DNA of 63,834 nt from Microbacterium enclense (GCF_004022425.1 NZ_RBZY01000014.1:1-63834); one strand, 5' to 3'. Counted from the stretch's first letter, positions 17,814-27,478 are shown. Notes: generated by a model from the sequence alone, not told the origin. Numbers and translations: made by a program.

Positions 17814-17816
17814 CGC

Positions 17817-18635
17817 GTGACCACGGCAGGACCGCCGCGGATCGAGGTGCCGGAGGGGCCGCGGCGCGACAAGCGCATGTCGATCGGCGCTCACCTCGTC
17901 GAACTCCGGAAGCGTCTCATGATCGCGGCCGCGGCCCTCGTGGTCGGCATGGTCGTGGCGTTCATCATCACCGACCCGGTCATCGACTGGATCACCGAGC
18001 CGATCCGTGTCATCAGCGAGCGCCGCGGTGACGACTTCTCGGCACTGAACTTCACGAACGTCACATCGGCCTTCGACCTGCGGATGCGCATCGCCTTCTC
18101 GATCGGCATCTTCCTTTCCGCGCCGATTTGGCTATGGCAGATCTGGGCGTTCATCATGCCGGGTCTCACGCGCAAAGAGATCCGGTACACCGTCGGTTTC
18201 GTGGGGGCGGCCGTCCCGCTGTTCTTCGTCGGGTGCTGGGTGGGAATGCTGATCGTTCCGCACGTCATCGAGCTGATGTGGGGGTTCACCCCCGAGGGCG
18301 GCGTGAACTTCTACAACGCCCCCGACTACTACGACTTCGTCTTCAAGTTGATGATCGTGATCGGCGTCGCGTTCGTCCTTCCGGTCTTCCTCGTCGCCCT
18401 GAATGTCGCCGGTGTGATGAGCGGCAAGGCGATCCTCAAGGGCTGGCGCGTCGCGATCATCGTCGCCACGGTGTTCGCGGCGCTCGCGACGCCCGCGGCC
18501 GACGTCATCAGCATGCTGATGCTGGCCGGCATCCTGATCGTCCTCTTCTTCGCCGCCGCCGGCATATCGATGCTGTTCGATCGCCGCAAGTCCCGTCGTG
18601 CTGCCGCAGCGGGGCTGCCAGGATCGACCGCGTGA
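17817..18635 (+). CDS. tatC: Sec-independent (Tat) translocase subunit TatC
   Basis: A 272-residue, six-helix membrane protein that recognises twin-arginine signal peptides. Conserved N-terminal HLVELRKRLM and the first-loop/second-helix region (SAPIWLWQIWAFIMPGLTRKE) are present, as is the Glu-containing FVLPVFLVALNVAG segment. A short basic C-terminal tail follows. The GTG start is three bases after tatA and the stop overlaps the helY start (GTGA), so tatA-tatC-helY are coupled. Confidence 0.96.
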   Translation: MTTAGPPRIEVPEGPRRDKRMSIGAHLVELRKRLMIAAAALVVGMVVAFIITDPVIDWITEPIRVISERRGDDFSALNFTNVTSAFDLRMRIAFSIGIFLSAPIWLWQIWAFIMPGLTRKEIRYTVGFVGAAVPLFFVGCWVGMLIVPHVIELMWGFTPEGGVNFYNAPDYYDFVFKLMIVIGVAFVLPVFLVALNVAGVMSGKAILKGWRVAIIVATVFAALATPAADVISMLMLAGILIVLFFAAAGISMLFDRRKSRRAAAAGLPGSTA

Positions 18636-21106
18636 GTGGACTGAGCCCCGCCGACCGTTTCGCCCGGGCATCCGCCCGCGCACATCACCCCGTCACCGCC
18701 GACTTCGCTGAATCGCAGCGGTTCGACCTCGACCCGTTCCAGATCGCCGGATGCCAGGCGCTCGAGGACGGGCGGAGCGTGCTGGTCGCCGCGCCGACCG
18801 GGGCCGGCAAGACCATCGTGGGAGAGTTCGCGATCCACCTCGCGATGCTCGAGCCGGGCGACAAGGCGTTCTACACGACGCCGATCAAGGCGCTGTCGAA
18901 CCAGAAGTTCCACGAGCTGCAAGAGGTGTACGGCGACGACGAGGTGGGCCTGCTCACCGGCGACACGAACATCAACGCCTCCGCACGCATCGTCGTCATG
19001 ACGACCGAGGTGCTGCGCAACATGCTGTATGCGGACTCTCCGGCGCTGCGCGGCCTCCGATTCGTCGTCATGGACGAGGTGCACTATCTCGCCGACCGAT
19101 TCCGGGGCGCCGTGTGGGAGGAGGTCATCATCCACCTCCCGCGCTCGGTGCGGCTCGTGTCGCTGTCTGCGACGGTGTCCAACGCCGAGGAGTTCGGCGA
19201 CTGGCTCGACACCGTCCGCGGTGACACCGAGGTCATCGTGTCCGAGACGCGGCCGGTGCCTCTGGAACAGCACGTCCTCGTGCGCGGCGACCTGCTCCCG
19301 CTCTTCGACGACCGTGCCGGCGTTGCGACCGCGCAGGTCAACCAGGAGCTGCTCCGCATCCGCGGTGGCCAGTCCGCGACCTTCGAGAACAACCGGCGCG
19401 CGCAGGAGTACCGCTCGGCACGCCACGCCGGAGGGCGACGGCAGCCCCGGAACGGACCGCGGCCCGTGCGGGCGGCGCACGCCCCGCGGATGGAGCGCAT
19501 CGAGCGTCCGCAGGTGGTGGACCTGCTGCGCCGGAACCACCTCCTGCCGGCGATCTTCTTCATCTTCAGCCGCGCCGGGTGCGACGCGGCCGTGCAGCAG
19601 CTGCGCCGCGCCGATGTGCGTCTCACCTCGCCGGAGGAGCGTTCCGAGATCCGCCGCGTCGTCGACGAGCTGACCTTCGCCCTGAAGGACGAGGATCTCG
19701 CGGTCCTGCGGTTCTGGGAATGGCGCGAGAACCTCGAACGCGGTATCGCGGCCCACCACGCCGGTCTCCTCCCGGCGTTCAAAGAGGTCGTCGAAGAGCT
19801 GTTCCGTCGAAAGCTCGTGAAGGTCGTGTTCGCGACCGAGACGCTCGCCCTCGGCATCAACATGCCCGCCCGGACCGTGGTGCTCGAAAAGCTCGAGAAG
19901 TTCAACGGCGAGGCGCGCGTCGCCATCACGTCGGGGGAGTACACGCAGCTCACCGGCCGTGCCGGCCGTCGGGGGATCGACGTCGAAGGACACGCCGTCG
20001 TGCAGTGGACCGAGGGCATCGACCCGCAATCGGTCGCCGCGCTCGCCTCGCGCCGCACGTATCCGCTCAACTCGAGCTTCCGCCCGACCTACAACATGGC
20101 GGTCAACCTCATCGATCGTTTCGGTCGCGCCCGGGCTCGCGAGATCCTCGAGTCGTCGTTCGCGCAGTTCCAGGCCGACCGTTCGGTCGTCGGTCTGGCG
20201 CGTCAGGTCAAAGAGGCCGAGGAGTCCCTCGCCGGCTACGAGACGGCCATGACGTGTGACCGCGGCGACTTCCGCGAGTACTCGACGATCCGCCGCGAGC
20301 TCTCCGACCTCGAGAAGATCAATCGCCGCGACGCCACCGCGCCGCGACGCCTCCGCGATGAGCGACAGCAGCAGATCCAGTCGTTGCGGCGTCGGATGCA
20401 GCGGCATCCCTGTCACTCCTGCCCGGACCGCGAGGCGCACGCCCGCTGGGCCGAACGGTACTGGAAGCTCAAGCGCACCACCGACAAGACCCGGCAGCAG
20501 ATCGACCAGCGCACCGGGACCGTCGCGCGCGTCTTCGACCGCGTCGTCGACGTGCTCGCGGCCCTCGAGTACGTCGAGGTCGACGAGGCCGGGGTGACGA
20601 CGCTCGCGCCGGCGGGACGAACGATGCGTCGCATCTACGGCGAGCGCGACCTCCTCGTCGCGGAGTCGCTGCGGCAGGGGCTGTGGAAGGACCTCGACCC
20701 CGCGTCGCTCGCGGCACTGGCCTGCTGCCTCGTCTACGAGCCGCGCCGCGACGAGGCGGGCCCAGGGGAGCGGGGCCTGCCGCGCGGAGCATTCCGCGCC
20801 GCCTTGGATGCCACGCAGTCGCTGTGGCAGGAGTTGGACGACCTCGAACGCGACCATCGGCTGCCCGGGTCGGAATCTCCCGCCTCCGGCCTCGCTCCGG
20901 CGATGCACGGGTGGGCCCGCGGGCTGCCGCTGGACAGCGTGCTGACGCTCGCCGACATGGCAGCCGGTGACTTCGTGCGGTGGGCGAAGCAGACCATCGA
21001 CCTGCTCGATCAGATCTCGCTCGTGGCGGAGCCGAAGCTCGCCAAGACCGCTCGGACCGCGTTGGATGCGGTGCGGCGCGGCATCGTCGCGTACACCTCG
21101 GCCTGA
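18632..21106 (+). CDS. helY: Ski2/Mtr4-like DEVH RNA helicase HelY
   Basis: An 824-residue superfamily 2 helicase. Walker A is AAPTGAGKT (52-61), the DEVH box is VMDEVHYLADRFRG (~145), motif III is SLSATVSN, and motif VI is QLTGRAGRRGIDVEG. A cysteine-bearing segment (MQRHPCHSCPDRE) and a DSHCT-like C-terminal region (~640-824) complete the Ski2-like layout. HelY is the actinobacterial member, thought to act on RNA. The GTG start overlaps the tatC stop. The lnt gene follows 35 bp later. Confidence 0.93.
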   Translation: MSGLSPADRFARASARAHHPVTADFAESQRFDLDPFQIAGCQALEDGRSVLVAAPTGAGKTIVGEFAIHLAMLEPGDKAFYTTPIKALSNQKFHELQEVYGDDEVGLLTGDTNINASARIVVMTTEVLRNMLYADSPALRGLRFVVMDEVHYLADRFRGAVWEEVIIHLPRSVRLVSLSATVSNAEEFGDWLDTVRGDTEVIVSETRPVPLEQHVLVRGDLLPLFDDRAGVATAQVNQELLRIRGGQSATFENNRRAQEYRSARHAGGRRQPRNGPRPVRAAHAPRMERIERPQVVDLLRRNHLLPAIFFIFSRAGCDAAVQQLRRADVRLTSPEERSEIRRVVDELTFALKDEDLAVLRFWEWRENLERGIAAHHAGLLPAFKEVVEELFRRKLVKVVFATETLALGINMPARTVVLEKLEKFNGEARVAITSGEYTQLTGRAGRRGIDVEGHAVVQWTEGIDPQSVAALASRRTYPLNSSFRPTYNMAVNLIDRFGRARAREILESSFAQFQADRSVVGLARQVKEAEESLAGYETAMTCDRGDFREYSTIRRELSDLEKINRRDATAPRRLRDERQQQIQSLRRRMQRHPCHSCPDREAHARWAERYWKLKRTTDKTRQQIDQRTGTVARVFDRVVDVLAALEYVEVDEAGVTTLAPAGRTMRRIYGERDLLVAESLRQGLWKDLDPASLAALACCLVYEPRRDEAGPGERGLPRGAFRAALDATQSLWQELDDLERDHRLPGSESPASGLAPAMHGWARGLPLDSVLTLADMAAGDFVRWAKQTIDLLDQISLVAEPKLAKTARTALDAVRRGIVAYTSA

Positions 21107-21141
21107 GCGTTCCCCAAGGTTCGGCCGCTTACGCTGGTCGG

Positions 21142-22704
21142 GTGCCCCTCGCCGATCCGCCGCGACCGATCGTCTCCCTGGCGATCGCCGCGCCGTTGTC
21201 GACGGCCGCGGGTCTGCTCCTGGTGCTCGCCTACCCCGCGCCGGCGGTGTGGCCTCTGGCATTCCCCGCGGTGGCGATGGCGCTCGTGGCTCTCGCCGGT
21301 CGGCGCGTGTGGTCGGCGGTACTCGTCGGCTTCCTCTTCGGGGCCGCCTTCTTCTCGGTGAACCTGCTGTTCACCGCGCGCTACCTGGGTCCGATCCCGT
21401 GGATAGCGCTCTCCGCTCTGGAAGCGCTGCTGACGGCCGCCTTCGCCGTGCCGATCGCGCTGGCCTATCGATGGATGCCACGCATCGCGCCCGGGCGGAT
21501 CGGTCGGCTCCTCGTCCTTCCCGCGCTGGTCGCGGGGCTCTGGACGCTGCGCGAGCAGATCGTCGGCTCCTGGCCGTACGGCGGGTTCCCGTGGGGGCGC
21601 ATCGGCGTCTCCCAGGTCAACGGGCCGTTCGCCGAGGTGGCGTCGTGGGTGGGCATGTCCGGGCTGTCGTTCCTCGTCGTCCTGTTCTGCGCGATGGTGA
21701 TCGAGATCGCTCGGCGTAGGCGCCTGCGTCGGCCGCTCGCGGCGGTTCCGGCGCTGCTGGTGCTCGTGGCACTCCTCGTGCTGCCGCAATTCCCCACCAC
21801 TGACGCGGGGTTGATGCGCGTCGGCGCTGTGCAGGGCAACGGGCCGGCGGGGTACTTCGACGAGCGCGCGCGCAACGCCGTGTTGAACGCCCAGTTGGCG
21901 GCATCCGCCCCGCTCTTCGGAGAGGACATGGACGTGCTGTTGTGGCCGGAGGGGGGCGTCGATTCCGACCCGACCAGCAACCGCAGCACCGCCGCCGTGC
22001 TGGAGGAGCTGGCGCGCCGCGTCGATGCGCCGCTGCTGGTCTCGGCCGTGACGGAACGCGGGCCGAGGTTGTACAACTCCGCTCTGTTGTGGACCGCCGA
22101 CGGCGGGCCGCTGCAGACCTACGACAAGCGCAACCCGGTGCCTTTCGGCGAATACGTGCCGGACCGCGCCTTCTGGGAGCCGTTCGCGCCCGACCTCATC
22201 GGGCTCATCGGCCGCGAGTACACGCCGGGGACGGCGAGTCCGGTGTTCGACGTGAACGGGGTCGCGGTCGGACTCGCGATCTGCTTCGACGTCATCTACG
22301 ACGACGTCGTCTGGGACGGTGCCGCGCAGGGCGCCGAGGTGTTCATGTTCCAGACGAACAACGCCGATTTCCGCGGGACGGACGAGAACCTGCAGCAGCT
22401 GGCCTTTGCGCGCATGCGCGCCATCGAGACGGGCCGGTCGGTGGTGAATCTCTCCACGGTGGGGACCAGCCAGGTGATCGCTCACGACGGGGCGACGCTC
22501 GACCAACTCCCCGTCGACGTCGCCGGACACATGCTCACCGACGTCCCGCTGCGCACCGGGCTGACCCCCGCCGTCGTGATCGGGCCGGCGTTGAAAATCA
22601 TCCTGGGGTGGGGGAGTCTCGCCGGCCTCGTGGCCGCGGGTGGCATCCTCCTGGTGCGCGTGCTCACGACAAAGACGCCGGTCCCCGAGGGAACCGGCGC
22701 CTGA
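21142..22704 (+). CDS. lnt: Apolipoprotein N-acyltransferase
   Basis: A 520-residue enzyme with about seven hydrophobic segments in residues 10-215, then a nitrilase domain whose catalytic triad is visible: Glu270 (LLWPEGG), Lys329 (YDKRNPVPFGEY) and Cys381 (LAICFDVIYDD). It adds the third acyl chain to the N-terminal cysteine of lipoproteins on the outer face of the membrane. A last hydrophobic helix (~490-512) anchors the C-terminus. The GTG start at 21142 is preferred to upstream frame extension into helY. It converges on rbpA, as in mycobacteria. Confidence 0.93.
   Translation: MPLADPPRPIVSLAIAAPLSTAAGLLLVLAYPAPAVWPLAFPAVAMALVALAGRRVWSAVLVGFLFGAAFFSVNLLFTARYLGPIPWIALSALEALLTAAFAVPIALAYRWMPRIAPGRIGRLLVLPALVAGLWTLREQIVGSWPYGGFPWGRIGVSQVNGPFAEVASWVGMSGLSFLVVLFCAMVIEIARRRRLRRPLAAVPALLVLVALLVLPQFPTTDAGLMRVGAVQGNGPAGYFDERARNAVLNAQLAASAPLFGEDMDVLLWPEGGVDSDPTSNRSTAAVLEELARRVDAPLLVSAVTERGPRLYNSALLWTADGGPLQTYDKRNPVPFGEYVPDRAFWEPFAPDLIGLIGREYTPGTASPVFDVNGVAVGLAICFDVIYDDVVWDGAAQGAEVFMFQTNNADFRGTDENLQQLAFARMRAIETGRSVVNLSTVGTSQVIAHDGATLDQLPVDVAGHMLTDVPLRTGLTPAVVIGPALKIILGWGSLAGLVAAGGILLVRVLTTKTPVPEGTGA
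22677..22698. terminator. Possible hairpin at the lnt 3' end
   Basis: GCCGGT (22677-22682) pairs with ACCGGC (22693-22698), with inner CCC/GGG pairing. It overlaps the last lnt codons and lies between convergent lnt and rbpA. There is no T-run. Confidence 0.35.
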
Positions 22705-22718
22705 ATCCGTGATCCGGG

Positions 22719-23087
22719 TTACGCGCTGATCTTCTGGTCTCCGCCGCGGCGAGCCCGCAGGAACGCGAGGCGCTCCTCGAGGAGCTCCTCGAGCTCGGGG
22801 ATCGTCCGACGCTCCAGAAGCATGTCCCAGTGCGTGCGGGGCGCCTTGTCGTCACTGTGGTCGACGGTGGCGGTGCCGTCGCCGATGCGCAGCAGCGCCT
22901 CGGCTCCGCACGTGCGGCACTCCCATGCCGGGGGAACCTCGGCGTCGGCGGCGAAGGTCAGCACCGTCTCGCGCCCGCAGGTGCTGCAGGCGTAGGTGTG
23001 CTGGGCCCGGTCGTGGAACACGACCCCGTCTTCGCTCTGAAGGCTCTGTGCGCCGAGTCGGATGCCTCGAAGACTGCGATCTGCCAT
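22719..23087 (-). CDS. rbpA: RNA polymerase-binding protein RbpA
   Basis: A 122-residue protein with an N-terminal tail, a zinc-ribbon-like core with CSTC (34-37) and CRTC (57-60), then the basic linker and C-terminal sigma-interaction helix (HWDMLLERRTIPELEELLEERLAFLRAR). RbpA binds group 1/2 sigma factors and stabilises open complexes; it is restricted to actinobacteria. The start at 23087 is chosen because AGAGGACC lies upstream; an in-frame start 28 codons earlier lacks support. A TATACA hexamer at 23113-23118 is a plausible -10 element. Confidence 0.96.
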   Translation of the reverse strand: MADRSLRGIRLGAQSLQSEDGVVFHDRAQHTYACSTCGRETVLTFAADAEVPPAWECRTCGAEALLRIGDGTATVDHSDDKAPRTHWDMLLERRTIPELEELLEERLAFLRARRGGDQKISA

Positions 23088-23196
23088 TGTGTGGTCCTCT
23101 CGTCGGTCCCCATGTATAACGGCCGCACCTGTGCGCTTTATTCGAACGGAGGACCTCGTGGCGAGATTCACAGTGGATGCTCAGGACATCGAGCGT

Positions 23197-23994
23197 TCAA
23201 CGTCCGTTCACGACGCAGAGGGCGACGTCGGCGTGGTCGGTGACGAGTCCGTCCACACCGAGATCGAGCAGTCGATCCATGTCGGCGGGGTCGTTCACCG
23301 TCCAGACGTGGACCTCGACTCCGGCCGCGTGGGCCCCACGGATCAGACCACGCGTCACCACCGGGAGGGGTCCCTGTCGCTCGGGGACCTGGAGCGCGTC
23401 GAGGTCGGCGAGGAGGCGGCGGACCGTGCCCTGGAGCCCGAGCGCCTGTGCGGCGACGAGACGCGCGACCGTCGCCGACCCGGGCGAGGTGGCGGGGCGC
23501 AGGGCAGCGCCCGCCGCGCGGGCGGCGTTCAGCGCCGTCCGGCGACGGTCGTCGGAGAAGCTCGTGACAAGGACGCGTGCGGCGTGCGGGGCGATGAGCC
23601 GCCCGACCGGTTCCGCTGCGGCTTCCGATTTCACGTCGAGATTGAACCGGAGGTCGGGGAAGGCCTCGAGGGCCTGGGGGAGCGTGATCAGGCCCCCGCG
23701 CTCGGCCATGAGCTCCTCGAGTTCGGGAAGGCGGACGTCCGCGACCGCGCGGGGGTCGCCGGTGACGCGTGAGAGGTCGTCGTCGTGGAAGAGGATGACG
23801 ACGCCGTCGGCGGTGAGATGGCAATCGGACTCGACGTACGAGATGCCGGCCGCGTGCGCCGCGGCGACGGCGGCGAAGGAGTTCTCGACGACGCCGAGAG
23901 CGGCGTCCTCCCGGGTCACGAGGCCGCGATGGGCGAGCACACGGGGCGACGCGGGGGAGAGGTACGGGTGGCGGGCGGGGAGCGACGAGTGCAT
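23197..23994 (-). CDS. Glycerophosphodiester phosphodiesterase family protein
   Basis: A 265-residue TIM-barrel enzyme. The catalytic His22 (VLAHRG), the metal ligands in YVESDCHLTADGV, and the second His in LFHDDDLSRVTG mark the GDPD family. Late motifs (VHVWTVNDPADM, DGLVTDHAD) complete the barrel. It hydrolyses glycerophosphodiesters to glycerol-3-phosphate and an alcohol. No signal peptide is seen, so it is cytoplasmic. GGAGG lies upstream of the ATG. The rbpA gene follows on the same strand 109 bp away, with its own apparent promoter. Confidence 0.92.
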   Translation of the reverse strand: MHSSLPARHPYLSPASPRVLAHRGLVTREDAALGVVENSFAAVAAAHAAGISYVESDCHLTADGVVILFHDDDLSRVTGDPRAVADVRLPELEELMAERGGLITLPQALEAFPDLRFNLDVKSEAAAEPVGRLIAPHAARVLVTSFSDDRRRTALNAARAAGAALRPATSPGSATVARLVAAQALGLQGTVRRLLADLDALQVPERQGPLPVVTRGLIRGAHAAGVEVHVWTVNDPADMDRLLDLGVDGLVTDHADVALCVVNGR

Positions 23995-24147
23995 CAGGGG
24001 GCCTCCGCGGCCGAACGTAGCACGGGCGCGAGACGCGCAGGCGACGGCGCGGACCGGGGCTGCCGCGCCGCGGCTCGGTAGGGTGGGAAGGTCGCCCCGG
24101 ACATCGTCTGGCGGGTGGCATCCGATCTCGAATCGTCAGGAGTTCCC

Positions 24148-24912
24148 GTGTCTCAGACCCTCCCGTCCGGCTCCCTGAGCGGCAAGACCGCGCTCGTCAC
24201 CGGATCGTCGCGCGGCATCGGTGCCGACACGGTCCGCTACTTCGCCGAGGCCGGCGCGAACGTGGTCATCAACTTCCGCAACAAGGCTCCGCGCGCCGAG
24301 AAGCTCGCCGCGCAGCTGCGGGAGCTCGGGGTGGAGGCGCTCGTGGTGGGCGCCGACCTCACCGACCCGGCATCCGTTCAGGCTATGTTCGACGAGGTCG
24401 AGCGCACCTTCGGCGGCCTCGATGTGCTGGTGCTCAACGCCTCTGGCGGGATGGAATCGGGCATGGCCGAGGACTACGCGCTGAAGCTGAACCGCGACGC
24501 GCAGGTCAACGTCCTGGAGTCGGCGCTACCGATCCTTCGCGAGGGCTCGCGCGTCGTGTTCGTCACGAGCCACCAGGCGCACTTCATCCGCACGACCCCG
24601 ACGATGCCCGAGTACGAGCCCGTCGCCCTCTCCAAGCGCGCCGGCGAGGACGCGCTGCGGGAGCGCATCCCCGCTCTCGAGGAGCGCGGCATCGGCTTCA
24701 CGGTGGTCTCGGGCGACATGATCGAGGGCACCATCACCGCGACGCTGCTCGAGCGCGCCAACCCCGGCGCGATCGCGGCGCGCCGCGAGGACGCCGGCAA
24801 GCTCTACAACGTCGCCGAGTTCGCTGCGGAGGTCGCCCGCGCGGCCCTCGACCCGGTCCCCGCCGATAACACGCGTCTCGTCGGCGACACGGACTCGTTC
24901 GGGGGCGAGTGA
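24148..24912 (+). CDS. SDR family oxidoreductase with displaced active-site tyrosine
   Basis: A 254-residue short-chain dehydrogenase. The Rossmann motif TGSSRGIG spans 18-25, ADLTDP comes next, and LNASGG resembles the NNAG motif. Ser141 lies in VTSHQ and Lys163 in ALSKRAGED, but the usual YxxxK tyrosine position is Val159. The nearest tyrosine, Tyr156, is seven residues before the lysine instead of four. The enzyme may use Tyr156, act on a special substrate, or be catalytically impaired. The GTG start at 24148 follows CAGGAG. The stop overlaps the next gene start (GTGA). Confidence 0.88.
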   Translation: MSQTLPSGSLSGKTALVTGSSRGIGADTVRYFAEAGANVVINFRNKAPRAEKLAAQLRELGVEALVVGADLTDPASVQAMFDEVERTFGGLDVLVLNASGGMESGMAEDYALKLNRDAQVNVLESALPILREGSRVVFVTSHQAHFIRTTPTMPEYEPVALSKRAGEDALRERIPALEERGIGFTVVSGDMIEGTITATLLERANPGAIAARREDAGKLYNVAEFAAEVARAALDPVPADNTRLVGDTDSFGGE

Positions 24913-26875
24913 TCGTGCGCGCCCACGACATCGAGACCCTCGTGTCGGTCGGGCGCCCCGCGCTCGCGTCCGACGCCGCCTTCGCCGTCTACGCCACGTC
25001 GCGCCCCGACATCGCCGCCGACCGCGCGGTGGGTCAGCTGTGGCGCGTCGATCTGCCCGACGGCACTCCGCGCCGCATCACGCGCGGCGTCGCCGACCGT
25101 GCGCCTCGGCTCTCTCCTGACGACGCCACGATCGCGTTCCTGCGCGCCGACGCCCGCGGCCGTGCGCAGATCTTCGTCGTTCCGTCCGTCGGGGGTGAAC
25201 CCGTTCAGGTCACCGACCAGGCCGGGGGAGTGACCGACCTGTCCTGGTCGCCCGACGGGTCGCTACTGCCCGGATCGTCGAGCCCGGTCGCTACGGCACG
25301 GTGGAGGGACGGGATGCCGCCGCCGAACCGCCCCGCCGGATCACCGGCATCCGCTGGCACGCGAACGGCCACGGCTACCTCGACCGCCCGGCGCATCTGT
25401 TCGTCGTGGACGCGCCGGCGCCGGACGCCGAGCCGTTCTACGAGCCCGCGCCCGACGTCGTGACCCCGGAGAAGCGGGTCGTTCCGAGCGCGCCGCGTCG
25501 GCTCACGGAGGGCGCGACGAGCTGGTCGGGGGTGGTCTGGAGCGCTGACGGCCGCGAGCTGCTGAGCGTCCCCGACGTCGTCGAGGATCGCGCACGCGAC
25601 CTGCGCTCGCGCGTCGTCGCGGTCTCCGTCGACGGCACGGGGGAGCGCGAGGTGCTCGGCGTCTCGGCGAACCTGTCCATCGACGAGGTCGCGGTGGCCC
25701 CGGACGGAGCCGTGTTCCTGCGCGGCAACGACGTCGGCCCCTCCGGCATCGACTTCGTCGCGCCCGGAACGGCCCTGTGGCTCCTCGGGGCCGACGGGCC
25801 GCGGGTGCTCACCGACCCCGAGACCATCGACCTCGGCGAGGTCGGCTCGCACCTGTCGTTCGCGGGCGACGACGTGCTCGTGCAGGACCGCACGCGCGGT
25901 CGGATGCGACTGCTCCGCGTCGCGCGCGGGGGAGAGGTCGGCGAGGTGCTCGGCGGCGACATCGAGGTCACCGGACACGCGGCCGCGGGCGATCGGATCG
26001 TCGCGGCGGTCGCCCTGCCGGCGTCGTACGGGGAGCTGTTCCTCGTCGAGAACGACACCCGGCGCGCGCTGACCGACCACGGGCACGCGGCCCGCGAGCG
26101 CGGCGTCGCCGTGCCCGAGGAGCGAGAGATCGCCGGGCGCGACGGGTACCCCGTGCACGGTTGGGTCGCCGTCCCCGAGGGCGAGGGGCCGTTCCCGGTC
26201 ATCCTGCAGATCCACGGCGGACCGTACGCCTCGTACGGAATCCACCTGTTCGACGAGACGCAGGTTCTCGTCGACGCGGGCTATGCCGTCGTCTACAGCA
26301 ACCCGCGGGGGAGCGCCGGATACGGCCGGGCCCACGGCCGCTCGATCCGCCAGGCGATGGGGACGCTCGACTACTTCGACGTCCTGGACTTCTTCGACGG
26401 CGTGGTGGGATCCGACTCCCGCCTCGATGCCGAGCGCGTCGGGGTGATGGGCGGCTCCTACGGCGGGTACATGACCGCGTGGATCATCGCGCACGACCAC
26501 CGGTTCGCCGGGGCGATCGTGGAACGTGGCTTCCTCGATCCCGTCGCGTTCCCCGGGTCGAGTGACATCGGGTCGTTCTTCGGGCAGGAGTACGTGGGCA
26601 CTGATCCGGCGCGGATCGCCGCGCAGAGCCCGATGGCGGTCGTCGACCGGGTGCTCACGCCCACGCTCGTGCTGCACTCCGAACTCGACTTCCGGTGCCC
26701 GCTCGAGCAGGCGACGCGCTACTACGCCGCGCTGAAGCAGAACGGCGTGGACGCGGAGATGCTCGTCTTCCCCGGCGAGGACCATGAGCTCACCCGCGGC
26801 GGCCGCCCGCGTCACCGCGTGCAGCGGTTCGACGCGGTGCTCGAGTGGTGGAGAACACACCTGCCCGTTGCGTGA
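24909..26875 (+). pseudogene. S9 family (prolyl oligopeptidase-type) peptidase, frameshifted
   Basis: Two frames together encode one dipeptidyl-peptidase-like protein. Frame A (from GTG 24909) encodes the start of the beta-propeller up to TDLSWSPDGSLL and then turns to nonsense, stopping at 25463. Frame B resumes at about 25268 with ARIVEPGRYGTVEGRD and continues to 26875. The junction is near 25267/25268. Frame B keeps the rest of the propeller and the whole alpha/beta-hydrolase domain with GGSYGGYMT (Ser), HSELDFRCP (Asp) and GEDHELT (His). Comparison with remembered homologues suggests about ten missing bases, or one if three residues are truly absent. It could be a real lesion, a recent mutation or an assembly error. 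It is coupled to the SDR gene by a GTGA overlap. Confidence 0.85.
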
Positions 26876-26882
26876 ACGGGAC

Positions 26883-26915
26883 AAGGGGCGCGGATGCCTG
26901 GCATCCGCGCCCCTT
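26883..26915. terminator. Bidirectional intrinsic terminator
   Basis: A near-perfect palindrome, AAGGGGCGCGGATGCC (26883-26898) with its reverse complement at 26900-26915, is followed by TCTCGTTC. It lies between the convergent peptidase and DUF308 genes. Termination is expected in both directions. Confidence 0.8.
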
Positions 26916-26926
26916 CTCGTTCGGCG

Positions 26927-27478
26927 TCAGGCGGTCTTGCCGAACCGGATGGCGCGGACGATCTGGAACACGCCGAGGACGACGAGCGAGGCCCCGATCA
27001 GGATGAACAGGGTCACGGCGCCGAGCAGCGGCGAGAACAGCAGCACGACGCCTGCGAGGATGCTGATGATCGCGAAGAAGATCGTCCAGCCGCGCGACGT
27101 CTCGTGACTCAGGGTCGTGAGCGAGACGACGCCCTCGATGATCCACAGGATGCCGACGAGCGTGCCGATGAAGACACCGAACCACACGGCGGTCGCGGCG
27201 AGGTTCGCGAACGAGAAGATTCCCGCGACGATGAAGAGCAGACCGAGCAGGATGTAGCCGATGCGGGCCCAGCCCGAACGGAAGAAGATGCCGATTCCGA
27301 TGTTGACCAGGCCGGCGATGATCACGTAGACCGCGATGATGCCGACGGCGACCTGGGCGGTGCGTCCCGGCCACAGCAGGATCAACAGACCCACGATCAG
27401 CGAGATCGCGCCGCTGACGGCCAGGGCCGTGCGCACGGCCGTGAGTGCCGGCGTGCCGGAGGAGGTGGAAGTGGACAT
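26927..27478 (-). CDS. HdeD/DUF308 family membrane protein
   Basis: A 183-residue protein with six hydrophobic segments arranged as three pairs, as in HdeD-like DUF308 proteins. The last ones are GWTIFFAIISILAGVVLLF and TLFILIGASLVVLGVFQIVRAI. HdeD is linked to acid resistance in enterobacteria, but actinobacterial members have no established role. The start at 27478 follows AGGAAAGG. It is flanked by its own gaps and probably monocistronic. Confidence 0.85.
   Translation of the reverse strand: MSTSTSSGTPALTAVRTALAVSGAISLIVGLLILLWPGRTAQVAVGIIAVYVIIAGLVNIGIGIFFRSGWARIGYILLGLLFIVAGIFSFANLAATAVWFGVFIGTLVGILWIIEGVVSLTTLSHETSRGWTIFFAIISILAGVVLLFSPLLGAVTLFILIGASLVVLGVFQIVRAIRFGKTA

Noticed and set aside
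18329..21262. 977-residue minus-strand open frame
   Set aside because: It lies antisense to helY, whose helicase motifs are clear; the composition is that of a GC-rich shadow.
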